Below, piece after piece: positions 26,058-33,912 of a stretch of DNA of 64,000 bases. This DNA comes from JACDEA01 sp963742585 (GTDB lineage: Bacteria; Actinomycetota; Acidimicrobiia; Acidimicrobiales; JACDEA01): NCBI GenBank assembly GCA_963742585.1, contig CAVUMI010000006.1:62001-126000 (forward strand), given 5' to 3'. The stretch's first letter is position 1. The number at the start of each line of letters is the position of its first letter. A program made the position numbers and the translations under genes. The notes under the pieces are model-generated. The model made no database searches. It was not told the DNA's origin and saw only the letters and a program-made list of their open reading frames with translations.

Positions 26058-26282
26058 CCGTATTGGCCGGGTCAGATGCCCTGGGCATTCGGCGGCGGAC
26101 AATGGCGCCCGCCAGCCGCGGGGAGGACAGCCTCGGACCAGTCGGGATTCGATCGAACGCCACGAGCGCGCTTATGCGCTCCGAAAAGTGGTTCCGCGGA
26201 ACCGTTTCGGTGGGCGGATGGGCACACACCGAATACCGCGTGGTCGCGGCCGTGGCGGGTGACGCAGACAAAGCTGATCTCG

Positions 26283-26288
26283 TAGGGT
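26283..26288 (+). promoter_or_regulatory. -10 box for the serine hydrolase operon
   Basis: TAGGGT ends six bases before ATG 26295, with no ribosome site between. The 237 bases from 26058 to here contain nothing else I can identify. Confidence 0.5.
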
Positions 26289-26294
26289 TCGGGC

Positions 26295-27434
26295 ATGAGC
26301 GAGGTCCAGGGGACGTGTGACGAGCGGTTCGGCGCGGTGCGGGATGTGCTGTCGGCCAACTTGAACAACGGGCAGGACGTGGGCGCGTCGGTCGCGGTCG
26401 TCGTCGACGGCGAGTTGGTGGTCGACATCTGGGGCGGCGTCATCGACCAGGAGACCGGCGCTCCCTGGGAGCGCGACACCATCATCAATGTCTGGTCGAC
26501 CACCAAGACCATGGCCGCGTTGACGGTGCTGATACTCGCCGACCGCGGCGAGGTCGACCTCTACGCGCCAGTGGCCGACTACTGGCCCGAGTTCAAGGCC
26601 AACGGCAAGGAAGGCGTGTGCGTGCGTCACTGCATGTCCCACACCGCGGGCCTGGCCGGGTGGGACCCGCCCATTTCCCTCGAAGACCTCTACGACTGGG
26701 ACAAGGCGACCGCAGCCCTGGCCGCCCAAGAGCCTTGGTGGGAGCCGGGAACCGCCTCGGGCTATCACGCGGTGACGCAGGGATACCTGCTGGGCGAGAT
26801 CGTCCGCCGGGTAACCGGCAAGTCACTGGGCACCTTCTTCGCCGACGAGGTCGCCGGACCGATCGGTGCCGACTTTCACATCGGCACGCCGCCCGAGTGC
26901 GACGCCCGGATCGCCCGCGTCATTCCGCCGCCCGAGGCGATCACGCCGGCGGGGCTGGATCCGGACAGCATCGTGGCCCGCGCTTTCGGCAGCATCACCG
27001 GCGGCCTGGGCGCCGAGATGGCCTGGACCGAGCCCTGGCGCCGCGCCGAGATCCCCGCCGCCAACGGCCACGGCAATGCTCGGTCGGTCGCCCTCGCGCA
27101 AAGCGCGGTGAGCAACGGCGGCGTTGCGGTCGGCGGCACCAAGCTGCTCTCGCCGGCCACCATCGACAAGATCTTCGACGTCCAGGCGCAGGGAACCGAC
27201 CTCGTGCTGGGTGTCCCCATGAAGTTGGGAATCGGCTACGGCCTCACCGGCGAGGAGATCCCGCTCAGCCCCAACAAAGCGTGCTTCTGGGGCGGTTGGG
27301 GCGGCTCGATCGTGGTCAACGACCTCGACAAGCGGATGACCGCGGCCTATGTGATGAACCGCATGGGCGAAGGCACCACCGGCGATATCCGGGGCGCCAG
27401 CATCGTCATCACCGCGCTCATGGCCCTGCAGTAA
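26295..27434 (+). CDS. Serine hydrolase, class C beta-lactamase/esterase fold
   Basis: 379 aa. Carries the SxxK motif as Ser68-T-T-Lys71 in NVWSTTKTM, the tyrosine motif in the form GYHAVTQGYLLGEI, and a C-terminal WGGWGGS block replacing the KTG triad. This pattern belongs to EstB-like esterases and related hydrolases rather than to true antibiotic-resistance lactamases. There is no signal peptide, so it is probably cytoplasmic. Its TAA shares one base with the ATG of the PIG-L gene, giving a two-gene operon. Confidence 0.87.
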   Translation: MSEVQGTCDERFGAVRDVLSANLNNGQDVGASVAVVVDGELVVDIWGGVIDQETGAPWERDTIINVWSTTKTMAALTVLILADRGEVDLYAPVADYWPEFKANGKEGVCVRHCMSHTAGLAGWDPPISLEDLYDWDKATAALAAQEPWWEPGTASGYHAVTQGYLLGEIVRRVTGKSLGTFFADEVAGPIGADFHIGTPPECDARIARVIPPPEAITPAGLDPDSIVARAFGSITGGLGAEMAWTEPWRRAEIPAANGHGNARSVALAQSAVSNGGVAVGGTKLLSPATIDKIFDVQAQGTDLVLGVPMKLGIGYGLTGEEIPLSPNKACFWGGWGGSIVVNDLDKRMTAAYVMNRMGEGTTGDIRGASIVITALMALQ

Positions 27435-28258
27435 TGGCGGGGCCGCTGACGTTGATGGCCGTGCACGCCCACCCGGACGACGAGTCGTCCAGCACGGGCG
27501 GCGTACTGGCCCGCTACGCAGCGGCCGGCCTGCGCACCGTCGTGGTCACCTGCACCAACGGCGAGCTGGGCGACGGGCCGGGCGGCGTGAAACCTGGCGC
27601 GGACGGTCACGACGAGACGGCGGTCGTCACCACCCGCCTAGCTGAGCTGGAAGAGGCCTGCCGCATCCTCAACGTGACCGATCTCGAACTGCTCGGCTAC
27701 CGCGACTCGGGAATGGTCGACTGGCAGAACAAGGACCACCCCGACGCGTTCTGCAACGTGCCACTTGAAGAGAGCAGCGGCCGGTTGATCGCGCTGTTCG
27801 AGAAGTACCAGCCCGATGTCGTTGTGACGTACGACGACCAGGGCGGCTACGACCACCCCGACCACATCCAGGCTCATCGGGTGGCGGTCGCCGCCTTCGA
27901 GCACAGCGGGATTCCCGCCAAGCTCTACTTCACTGCCTGGCGACGGAGCACGTTCCAGAACCTCGCCGAGAGACTGCGCGAGATGGGCGTGGAATTTCCG
28001 GAGCCCGAGATCAGTGGCGAGGTCGCGGCGCGCATGGACGCCGTCGAGCGGCGCATCACCACCACCATCGATACACGGGCCTTCGGCGAACAGAAGCGCC
28101 GCGCGCTGGCCGCGCACGCCAGCCAAATGGAGGAGTCGTGGTTGGCCCGCATGCCGCCGGAGATCTTCGAGGACGTGTTCGGCGAGGAGTCCTTCATCCG
28201 GGCCGGCGATACGACCGGCGCGCCCGTTCCCGAGGATGACCTCTTCAGCGGGTTATAG
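27434..28258 (+). CDS. PIG-L family zinc deacetylase (MshB/Mca-like)
   Basis: 274 aa. The zinc site is plain: VHAHPDDES near the N-terminus and HPDH about residue 140, with the catalytic Asp in the first motif. Members remove N-acetyl groups from glucosaminyl lipids or from mycothiol precursors, or cleave mycothiol S-conjugates. The length and the RMDAVERRITTTIDTRAFGEQKRRAL helix resemble Mca/MshB relatives, but the substrate is not certain. It starts inside the stop of the serine hydrolase gene and its TAG overlaps the convergent GNAT gene. Confidence 0.87.
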   Translation: MAGPLTLMAVHAHPDDESSSTGGVLARYAAAGLRTVVVTCTNGELGDGPGGVKPGADGHDETAVVTTRLAELEEACRILNVTDLELLGYRDSGMVDWQNKDHPDAFCNVPLEESSGRLIALFEKYQPDVVVTYDDQGGYDHPDHIQAHRVAVAAFEHSGIPAKLYFTAWRRSTFQNLAERLREMGVEFPEPEISGEVAARMDAVERRITTTIDTRAFGEQKRRALAAHASQMEESWLARMPPEIFEDVFGEESFIRAGDTTGAPVPEDDLFSGL

Positions 28259-28684
28259 GTCGTACCGGTAGACGTTGGTCTCGCGGCGCTTGAAGCCGAG
28301 CCGCTGGTACAGCCGGTTGGCGACCTCCCGGTCGGGCCGGGACGTGAGGTCGACGCTGCGCACGCCGGCCGCGGCCGCACGGCGGAGTGCCTCTCGGTTC
28401 AACGCCTCGCCGATGCCCTGACGGCTGGCCGCCTCATCGACCACCACATCCTCGATCCACGCGCGCGTCCCGGTGGGCGTGCGGAACAGCACGAGCGTGA
28501 GCGAACCCACGATGCTCCCGCCCTGGTCCGAGGCGACGAGCAGCACCGTGGCCGGCGAGGCCACGATCGCTTCGAGCGCGGCCTGATTCGGCGCCGGCGC
28601 CGACCGCGACAGTTGCGGGACGAGCCGGGCCAGTCCCTCCACCAGTGCCGGGGTAACGGTGGTGGCCTCGGTGATCTCAGCCAA
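28253..28684 (-). CDS. GNAT-family N-acetyltransferase
   Basis: 143 aa. The acetyl-CoA-binding core is recognisable: WIEDVVVDEAASRQGIGEALNREAL (motif A with R/Q-x-x-G-x-G/A) and LTSRPDREVANRLYQRLGFKRRETNVYRYDL (motif B). Substrate unknown. TTG 28682-28684 overlaps the end of the CBS-citrate synthase gene by eight bases, so it is probably translated from that message. Its stop overlaps the convergent PIG-L gene by six bases. Confidence 0.85.
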   Translation of the reverse strand: MAEITEATTVTPALVEGLARLVPQLSRSAPAPNQAALEAIVASPATVLLVASDQGGSIVGSLTLVLFRTPTGTRAWIEDVVVDEAASRQGIGEALNREALRRAAAAGVRSVDLTSRPDREVANRLYQRLGFKRRETNVYRYDL

Positions 28685-30248
28685 TGGGCGGCACGGGCTC
28701 GGGGGGCGGCGGGCCGACGTAGCGGGCCGAAGGCCGGATGATCCGGTTGTCGTTGGCCTGCTCGAGGATGTTGGCGCACCAACCGATTACCCGACTCGAT
28801 GCGAATGTCGGCGTGAACATCTCGCGCGGCAGCCCGCTGAGCTCCATGACGACGCCCGCGTAGTACTCGACGTTGGCGTAGAGCTGGCGACCGGGCTTGA
28901 GCTCGGCGAGCGTATCGACGATCGTGCGCTCCACTCGCTTGGCGAACTGCACCAGGCCGCTGTCGGGGCCGATGCGTTCGGCGACGTCGCGCAGCATGTT
29001 CGAACGCGGGTCGTCGGTTTTGTACACGGGGTGGCCGAAGCCCATAATGCGTTCACCGCGCTCGACCGCGTTGCGGATCCACGCATCGGCGTTGTCAGGG
29101 TGGCCGATGGCGTCGAGCGTGTCGAGCGCGCGGCTCGGCGCGCCGCCATGCAGTGGTCCCGACAACGCTCCGATCGCCGCCACCACCGCCGCCCCGAGAT
29201 CGGCGCCCGTCGATGCCACCACCCGAGCGGTGAATGTGGATGCGTTGAAGCCGTGGTCGATGGTCGAGATCAGGTACTGCTCGATCGCACGGGCGTGCTC
29301 AGGATCAGGTTCATCGCCGGTGAGCATGTAGAGGTAGTTGGCCGCGTACGGCAGCTCCGGATGGGGCATCACCGCGTCGAGCCCTTTGTGCAGCCGGTAC
29401 GACGCAGTGATCAGCGTGGGGACGAGCGCGCTGATGCGCATGGCGTTGGCGCGCAGTGCGGAGCGGTCGACATCGAGGCTCGGGCGGAAGCCTTCCGACG
29501 CGGCCGTCAGCGACACCGCGGTCCGCAGCGCGTCGAGCGGCGTGAAGTGTTCCCCGGCAGTTGCGATCTGGGGGAGAACAACGGCCACGTCGCTCGGTAT
29601 GTCGCGCAGCGGCCGGATTTCGTCAATGAACGCGTTGCGTTCGGCGACAGTGGTCGGCAGCGCGCCGTCGAAGAGGAGGCGCCACACGTCTTCGAGGGGC
29701 CGCTGCTCGCAGAGGTCGATCGCCGAGTACTGGCGGTAGTGGTAGAAGCCTTCGAGTCCACGAACGTCACCGATCTCGGTCTCGGTAACAACCACACCCT
29801 TGAGGCCGCGCGGCACGTCGGTGAACGTGCCCTCCACCGGACGGATCTGCGCGATGCGCATGAGGTCTCGCATCGACACGAGCCCAACCAACTCGTCGCC
29901 ATCACCCTGCGCGCCTCCGGCACGACGAACCACCGGCATGTGGCGGTACCCGTGCTCACCGAGACTGCTCCACGCCTCCGCGACCTCGAGATCGGGCGCA
30001 ACGCAGTCCGGCGCCTCGGTCATCCACTCCGAGACCTTCGTTCCCGCGGGATCGGCCCCGGCGGCTGCGAAACGGATGAGGTCGCGCTCGGTCAGAATGC
30101 CGATCGGACGCAAGCCATCCACCACGACAACCGAACCCACCCGACGCTCAGACATCCGGCTCGCGGCCTCGGCCACGGTCTCCGATGGTGACGCGGTAAC
30201 GACCGGGGTGCTCATTACATCAGCGACGGTCCGAACCTTCACACTCAC
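28677..30248 (-). CDS. CBS-domain citrate (or 2-methylcitrate) synthase fusion
   Basis: 523 aa. Residues about 6-62 and 72-132 are two CBS modules (TVADVMSTPVVTASPSET and VSEWMTEAPDCVAPD starts). From about 140 follows a citrate synthase domain: LKGVVVTETEIGDVRGLEG, the catalytic histidines in MPHPELPYAANYLYML and GPLHGGAPSRAL, and GFGHPVYKTDDPRS. CBS pairs bind AMP, ATP or SAM and usually act as energy sensors, so allosteric control of this synthase is a fair inference. Short-type citrate synthases of this form often use propionyl-CoA as well. GTG 30246-30248 follows a GGGGGG run. Second citrate synthase in the window. Confidence 0.85.
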   Translation of the reverse strand: MSVKVRTVADVMSTPVVTASPSETVAEAASRMSERRVGSVVVVDGLRPIGILTERDLIRFAAAGADPAGTKVSEWMTEAPDCVAPDLEVAEAWSSLGEHGYRHMPVVRRAGGAQGDGDELVGLVSMRDLMRIAQIRPVEGTFTDVPRGLKGVVVTETEIGDVRGLEGFYHYRQYSAIDLCEQRPLEDVWRLLFDGALPTTVAERNAFIDEIRPLRDIPSDVAVVLPQIATAGEHFTPLDALRTAVSLTAASEGFRPSLDVDRSALRANAMRISALVPTLITASYRLHKGLDAVMPHPELPYAANYLYMLTGDEPDPEHARAIEQYLISTIDHGFNASTFTARVVASTGADLGAAVVAAIGALSGPLHGGAPSRALDTLDAIGHPDNADAWIRNAVERGERIMGFGHPVYKTDDPRSNMLRDVAERIGPDSGLVQFAKRVERTIVDTLAELKPGRQLYANVEYYAGVVMELSGLPREMFTPTFASSRVIGWCANILEQANDNRIIRPSARYVGPPPPEPVPPIG

Positions 30249-30329
30249 TGTGCCCCCCGATCGCCTTCCGGCTTCGCCTCCGGCTCACTCATGGGTTGAA
30301 GTCTACGGGCGGTATGGTGCAGGCCGTCC

Positions 30330-31502
30330 ATGGCGCGGGAAGCAGATTCAATGACGACGGAGCGCGCCCAGCGCCCTCTGCGGTTACTGGGCCAACAGCC
30401 CGCACTCGACGGCGTCCGGGCGGTAGCGGTTGTCGCGGTGATGGGGTTCCACGCGGCGATCCGCCAGTTCCACGGGGGCTATCTCGGCGTCGACGTGTTC
30501 TTCGTCCTCAGCGGCTTTCTCATCACCAGCCTGCTCGCCGCCGAGCGCGACACCAGCGGCCGCATCGATCTCGGCGCGTTCTATATGCGCCGGGCGTTAC
30601 GGCTCCTTCCCGCCCTGTTCGTGATGGTGGCGGTCGTCTCGGTGGTCGCCGCGTTGGGGCCACATATCGCTGAGTCCGACACCATGGCCCGCGACGCGCC
30701 GGCCACGCTCTTTTATTACGTCAACTGGGTCTACGCGTTCCTCGACCACTTCGAGGTCCGACTGCTATCCCACACCTGGTCACTGTCGATCGAGGAGCAG
30801 TTCTACCTGGCGTGGCCCCTCCTCTTCGGACTCACCGCGCTCTGGGCGCGCGGGCGGCGAACGTTCATCGTCGCACTGCCAATAGTGCTGTTCTTCGCGT
30901 CGAACGGCCTGCGGTGGTGGCTCTACAACCGGGGCACGTCGCTGCCGCGGTTGACCTACGGAACCGACGTGCGTGCGGGCGCCATGATGATCGGCTGCGC
31001 CGCCGGGCTCCTCTACACCTGGGACCTGTTGCCGCGGAACGCCGCCGGCCGGATGCTGGTGCGCGTGTGCGGGGTGATCGGCGTGCTCGGTCTCGTTTGG
31101 ATGGTATTCGGGGAGCGCTACGGGACCCTCGGCATCGCCACCCACCCGGCGCGGATCTACGGCGAGGGGTACTTCCTGATCGCCACGTTCGCGGCGCTGA
31201 TCATCGTGTGGCTCGCCATGGAACCAACCAGCCCGCTGGCTCGGTTGTTCTCACTCCGGCCGATGGTGTGGATGGGCAAGGTGTCGTACGGGCTCTACCT
31301 CTGGCACCTGCCCATCGATCGGTTCATCACCAACGACCGGCTCAACGCATCAACCCCAGTGACCCAGGTCGTGCGGCTGGCCATGACACTGGCCGTCGTG
31401 ACCGCCTCGTTCTACCTACTCGAGCAGCCGTTCCTGCGACTCAAGCGGCGATTCGAGCGCCGGCCCGATCCCGCCAGCGTCGCCCCGCTCTCCGCCCCCT
31501 AG
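30330..31502 (+). CDS. Membrane-bound acyltransferase (acyltransferase 3, OafA/YrhL type)
   Basis: 390 aa with about ten hydrophobic segments. LDGVRAVAVVAVMGFHA carries the catalytic His of the family; GGYLGVDVFFVLSGFLIT and FYMRRALRLLPALF are the next signature blocks, and HTWSLSIEEQFYLAWP is the standard loop. It transfers O-acyl groups to surface sugars or lipids across the membrane. The SGNH hydrolase domain found in some relatives is absent. ATG 30330 or ATG 30351 could be the start; a TATGGT box (30313-30318) is 11 bases before the first. Confidence 0.88.
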   Translation: MAREADSMTTERAQRPLRLLGQQPALDGVRAVAVVAVMGFHAAIRQFHGGYLGVDVFFVLSGFLITSLLAAERDTSGRIDLGAFYMRRALRLLPALFVMVAVVSVVAALGPHIAESDTMARDAPATLFYYVNWVYAFLDHFEVRLLSHTWSLSIEEQFYLAWPLLFGLTALWARGRRTFIVALPIVLFFASNGLRWWLYNRGTSLPRLTYGTDVRAGAMMIGCAAGLLYTWDLLPRNAAGRMLVRVCGVIGVLGLVWMVFGERYGTLGIATHPARIYGEGYFLIATFAALIIVWLAMEPTSPLARLFSLRPMVWMGKVSYGLYLWHLPIDRFITNDRLNASTPVTQVVRLAMTLAVVTASFYLLEQPFLRLKRRFERRPDPASVAPLSAP

Positions 31503-31709
31503 ACCGGCTCGCTCGGCCGCGGCCGTTCGGTAGCGCCGGAACTCGGGCAACGCTGAACAGCAAGCGGAAGTCGGCGCTCGCCTTGAGCGGCGTGACGTCA
31601 GCGAGGATGCGTCCGCGGGGCACTTCAGGCGGGACCGTAGTCAGTAACGATTCACGTTGCTGTTACACGATCGCCATGGCCGGGTCGGTCGTCTGTCACA
31701 CGCGATCCA

Positions 31710-31715
31710 TACCGT
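31710..31715 (+). promoter_or_regulatory. -10 box for a 48-aa gene
   Basis: TACCGT ends seven bases before ATG 31723. The 220 bases from 31503 to here show nothing else. Confidence 0.4.
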
Positions 31716-31722
31716 CTCTGCT

Positions 31723-31869
31723 ATGACCCTCGTCCACTGGCTCATGCGCTTGGGAACCACCCAGGCTGCGAGCAACGCCGCCGCCGTGCTCGACGCCCGC
31801 CGTCGCGCCGAGGCGAACGTCGACGCCGTCGCCCAGAACGTGGCGCAGCGCGTGTCGTCCGCCGCATAA
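31723..31869 (+). CDS. Small helical protein of 48 aa
   Basis: MTLVHWLMRLGTTQAASNAA continues into an Arg/Ala-rich helix and ends VAQNVAQRVSSAA. The whole product is predicted helical by composition, with no transmembrane span. Support comes from a TACCGT box seven bases upstream of the ATG and from codon use with G or C in third positions. No homologue recognised. Confidence 0.45.
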   Translation: MTLVHWLMRLGTTQAASNAAAVLDARRRAEANVDAVAQNVAQRVSSAA

Positions 31870-31920
31870 ACACTCGACAACTCCGGCGGAGCCACGCCAT
31901 GCACCATGCTGGTCATGGTC

Positions 31921-32634
31921 ATGAGCTATCAGATACTGACGGTTGTGATGCCCGTCTACAACGAGGCGGCCACGCTGCGGGCCGCGGTGAAGCGGCTGCT
32001 CGAAACTGAGCTACCGATCGACATCGAGGTACTGCTTGTCGACGACGGTTCAACCGACGGCTCGATCGACACGGTCAGGGATCTTGCCGACGGCACGCGG
32101 GTTCGGATCGTCGAGCATCCACGCAACCAAGGCAAGGGCGCGGCCGTGCGCACGGGCATCGCCGAAGCGCGCGGCGACCTGCTCACGGTCCTCGACGCCG
32201 ACCTGGAGTACGACCCAGCCGACTACCGCCAGCTCCTCGCGCCGCTGCTCGCCGCCGAGACGCGCATCGCCTACGGCACACGCCACTTCGGTTCACACAC
32301 CGCGTACTCGTTCTGGTACGTGATCGGTAACCGCGTCGTCACGTTGTGGGCCAGCTTGCTGTTCAACACCTGGCTGACAGACCTGGAGACCTGCTTCAAG
32401 GTGGCCGAGACCTCGCTGTGGCGGGATGCGCACCTGCGGTCGAACGGATTCGGCATGGAGGCCGAGATCACCGGCAAGCTCCTGCGGGCCGGCCACCGAA
32501 TCTTCGAGGCACCGATCTCGTACCGGGCCCGGGGTCGGGAAGAGGGCAAGAAGCTCACGTACCGCGACGGATTTGTCGCGCTCTGGGTATTGGCACGAGT
32601 GCGATTCCGTCGAAACGGTTCGACCCTGGTGTAG
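31921..32634 (+). CDS. GT2-family glycosyltransferase (dolichyl-/polyprenyl-phosphate sugar synthase-like)
   Basis: 237 aa from ATG 31921 (ATG 31906 also possible). GT-A fold signatures: LTVVMPVYNEAATL, VLLVDDGSTDGS, NQGKGAAVRTGI, VLDADLEYDP (DxD metal motif) and LTDLETCFKV. The acceptor loop RARGREEGKKLTYRDG is typical of enzymes that move a sugar from a nucleotide donor to polyprenyl phosphate. There is no C-terminal membrane domain, so it acts at the inner face of the membrane. It may serve the GtrA or acyltransferase systems in the window, but that is inference. Confidence 0.87.
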   Translation: MSYQILTVVMPVYNEAATLRAAVKRLLETELPIDIEVLLVDDGSTDGSIDTVRDLADGTRVRIVEHPRNQGKGAAVRTGIAEARGDLLTVLDADLEYDPADYRQLLAPLLAAETRIAYGTRHFGSHTAYSFWYVIGNRVVTLWASLLFNTWLTDLETCFKVAETSLWRDAHLRSNGFGMEAEITGKLLRAGHRIFEAPISYRARGREEGKKLTYRDGFVALWVLARVRFRRNGSTLV

Positions 32635-32695
32635 GGCCGCGACTAGGGGGTAAAGCCATGCGATGATCGGTGCGGCCCGCGCACCGCGGGGAAGC

Positions 32696-32701
32696 GGGAG
32701 G
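32696..32701 (+). promoter_or_regulatory. Strong ribosome-binding site before a 24-codon leader
   Basis: GGGAGG lies six bases before GTG 32708. It is one of the best ribosome sites in the window, yet the frame it serves is only 24 codons long and ends just before egtA. Confidence 0.45.
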
Positions 32702-32707
32702 TCACAC

Positions 32708-32782
32708 GTGAGAAGCATCGTGGTATGGCTGGCGCCAGTGCGAAACCTGGTGTGGGTGGCCGCTCACTTCGGACATCGCTAA
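32708..32782 (+). CDS. Possible 24-aa leader peptide of the ergothioneine operon
   Basis: Reads MRSIVVWLAPVRNLVWVAAH and ends FGHR; hydrophobic with basic ends. GTG 32708 is preceded by GGGAGG at perfect spacing, and the TAA (32780-32782) is five bases before ATG 32788 of egtA. The arrangement suggests translational coupling or a regulatory leader. It overlaps an alternative, longer egtA start (ATG 32725), so only one of the two models is likely right. Confidence 0.4.
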   Translation: MRSIVVWLAPVRNLVWVAAHFGHR

Positions 32783-32787
32783 GCGTC

Positions 32788-33912
32788 ATGCCGCACGCGC
32801 GCCGGACGCTCAACCGCCAAGACGCCCGGCGCCTCATCGCCGAGCACTGCTTCATGCCCACGGCTTCGTCGACCATTGGGCTCGAGCTCGAGTTCCTCAC
32901 CTTCCCTGGCGGCGACCGGACCGCTCGTCCGGACTTGGGGCTCATGCGGGCGGCAGCTGCCGCGCCCCTTCCCTGCGGCAGCCGCATCACCTTCGAGCCC
33001 GGTGGCCAGGTCGAATTGAGCACCCGACCGCAACCCGACACGGCGTCGGTGATCGGTGCGACGACCACCGACGTACAAGCGCTCGAACGTGCCCTGGCGA
33101 GCGCCAACGTCGAGATCGTCGCCGTGGGCGCCGATCGGTGGCGGTCGCCCATCCGCGTGCTCGATACGCCCCGCTACCGCGCTATGGAAGCGCACTTCGA
33201 CCGAGGCGGGGTCGAAGGCCGCAAGATGATGTGCAACACCGCGGCGTTGCAGGTCAACGTCGACTTGGGACTCGACGATCGCCGCTGGCGCGCCGCGCAC
33301 GTCGTTGGGCCCGCGCTCATCGCATCCTTCGCCAACTCACCGGCTGACGGGTGGAAGTCGGCCCGACTGGCAACGTGGCTGCACCTCGACCGAGCGCGCA
33401 CCGCACCGATCTCGCTGCACCGCGACCCGGCGGCGGCGTGGGCCGACTACGCGTTCGGCGCGCCGGCGTTCCTGTGCACCGACGGCGCCGGCGACTGTCA
33501 GCCGCTGCGGGGCGGGACGACATTGGCGGAGTGGATCTACAACGGTCACCCCGACCTCGGGTTCCCCACTACCGACGACGTCCTGCTCCACCTGACCACG
33601 CTCTTCCCGCCGGTGCGCCCTCGCGGATGGCTCGAGATCCGGTACCTGGACGCGCTGCCCTCACCGTGGTGGGAGGTGGCCACGTTGGTAGTCGCCGCGT
33701 TGCTCGACGACGCGGTCGTGGACGACGCGCTCGCGGCCGCTGAGGGCACGCAAGGGTTTTGGGAGGTGGCGGCGCGCTACGGGCTCGACGACGAACGGCT
33801 CGCTGAGGCGGCAGACCGCTGCTTCGCGCTCGCCGTCAGCGCCACCGGCGACAGCGGCGTGGCCGACTACGCCGAGCGCTACGTTGCCCGGAGGGTTCCG
33901 GCGTGGGCCTGA
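32788..33912 (+). CDS. egtA: Glutamate-cysteine ligase of ergothioneine synthesis
   Basis: 374 aa from ATG 32788. Makes gamma-glutamylcysteine from Glu, Cys and ATP, the sulfur donor for EgtB. GLELEFLTFP and ITFEPGGQVELST provide the metal-binding acidic residues of the GCS2/EgtA family; GRKMMCNTAALQVNVDLG and WLEIRYLDALP are further family blocks. I prefer ATG 32788 over ATG 32725 because the extra 21 residues are dissimilar and lie in a separate leader frame. The egtB GTG overlaps its 3' end by 10 bases. Confidence 0.9.
   Translation: MPHARRTLNRQDARRLIAEHCFMPTASSTIGLELEFLTFPGGDRTARPDLGLMRAAAAAPLPCGSRITFEPGGQVELSTRPQPDTASVIGATTTDVQALERALASANVEIVAVGADRWRSPIRVLDTPRYRAMEAHFDRGGVEGRKMMCNTAALQVNVDLGLDDRRWRAAHVVGPALIASFANSPADGWKSARLATWLHLDRARTAPISLHRDPAAAWADYAFGAPAFLCTDGAGDCQPLRGGTTLAEWIYNGHPDLGFPTTDDVLLHLTTLFPPVRPRGWLEIRYLDALPSPWWEVATLVVAALLDDAVVDDALAAAEGTQGFWEVAARYGLDDERLAEAADRCFALAVSATGDSGVADYAERYVARRVPAWA

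Noticed and set aside
26058..26294. Hairpin ATGCCC-T-GGGCAT after the giant regulator as a terminator
   Set aside because: The loop is one base and the stem six at most; too weak to call.
32725..32787. Longer egtA start at ATG 32725
   Set aside because: The extra residues are unlike the family and overlap the better supported leader frame; kept only as an alternative.
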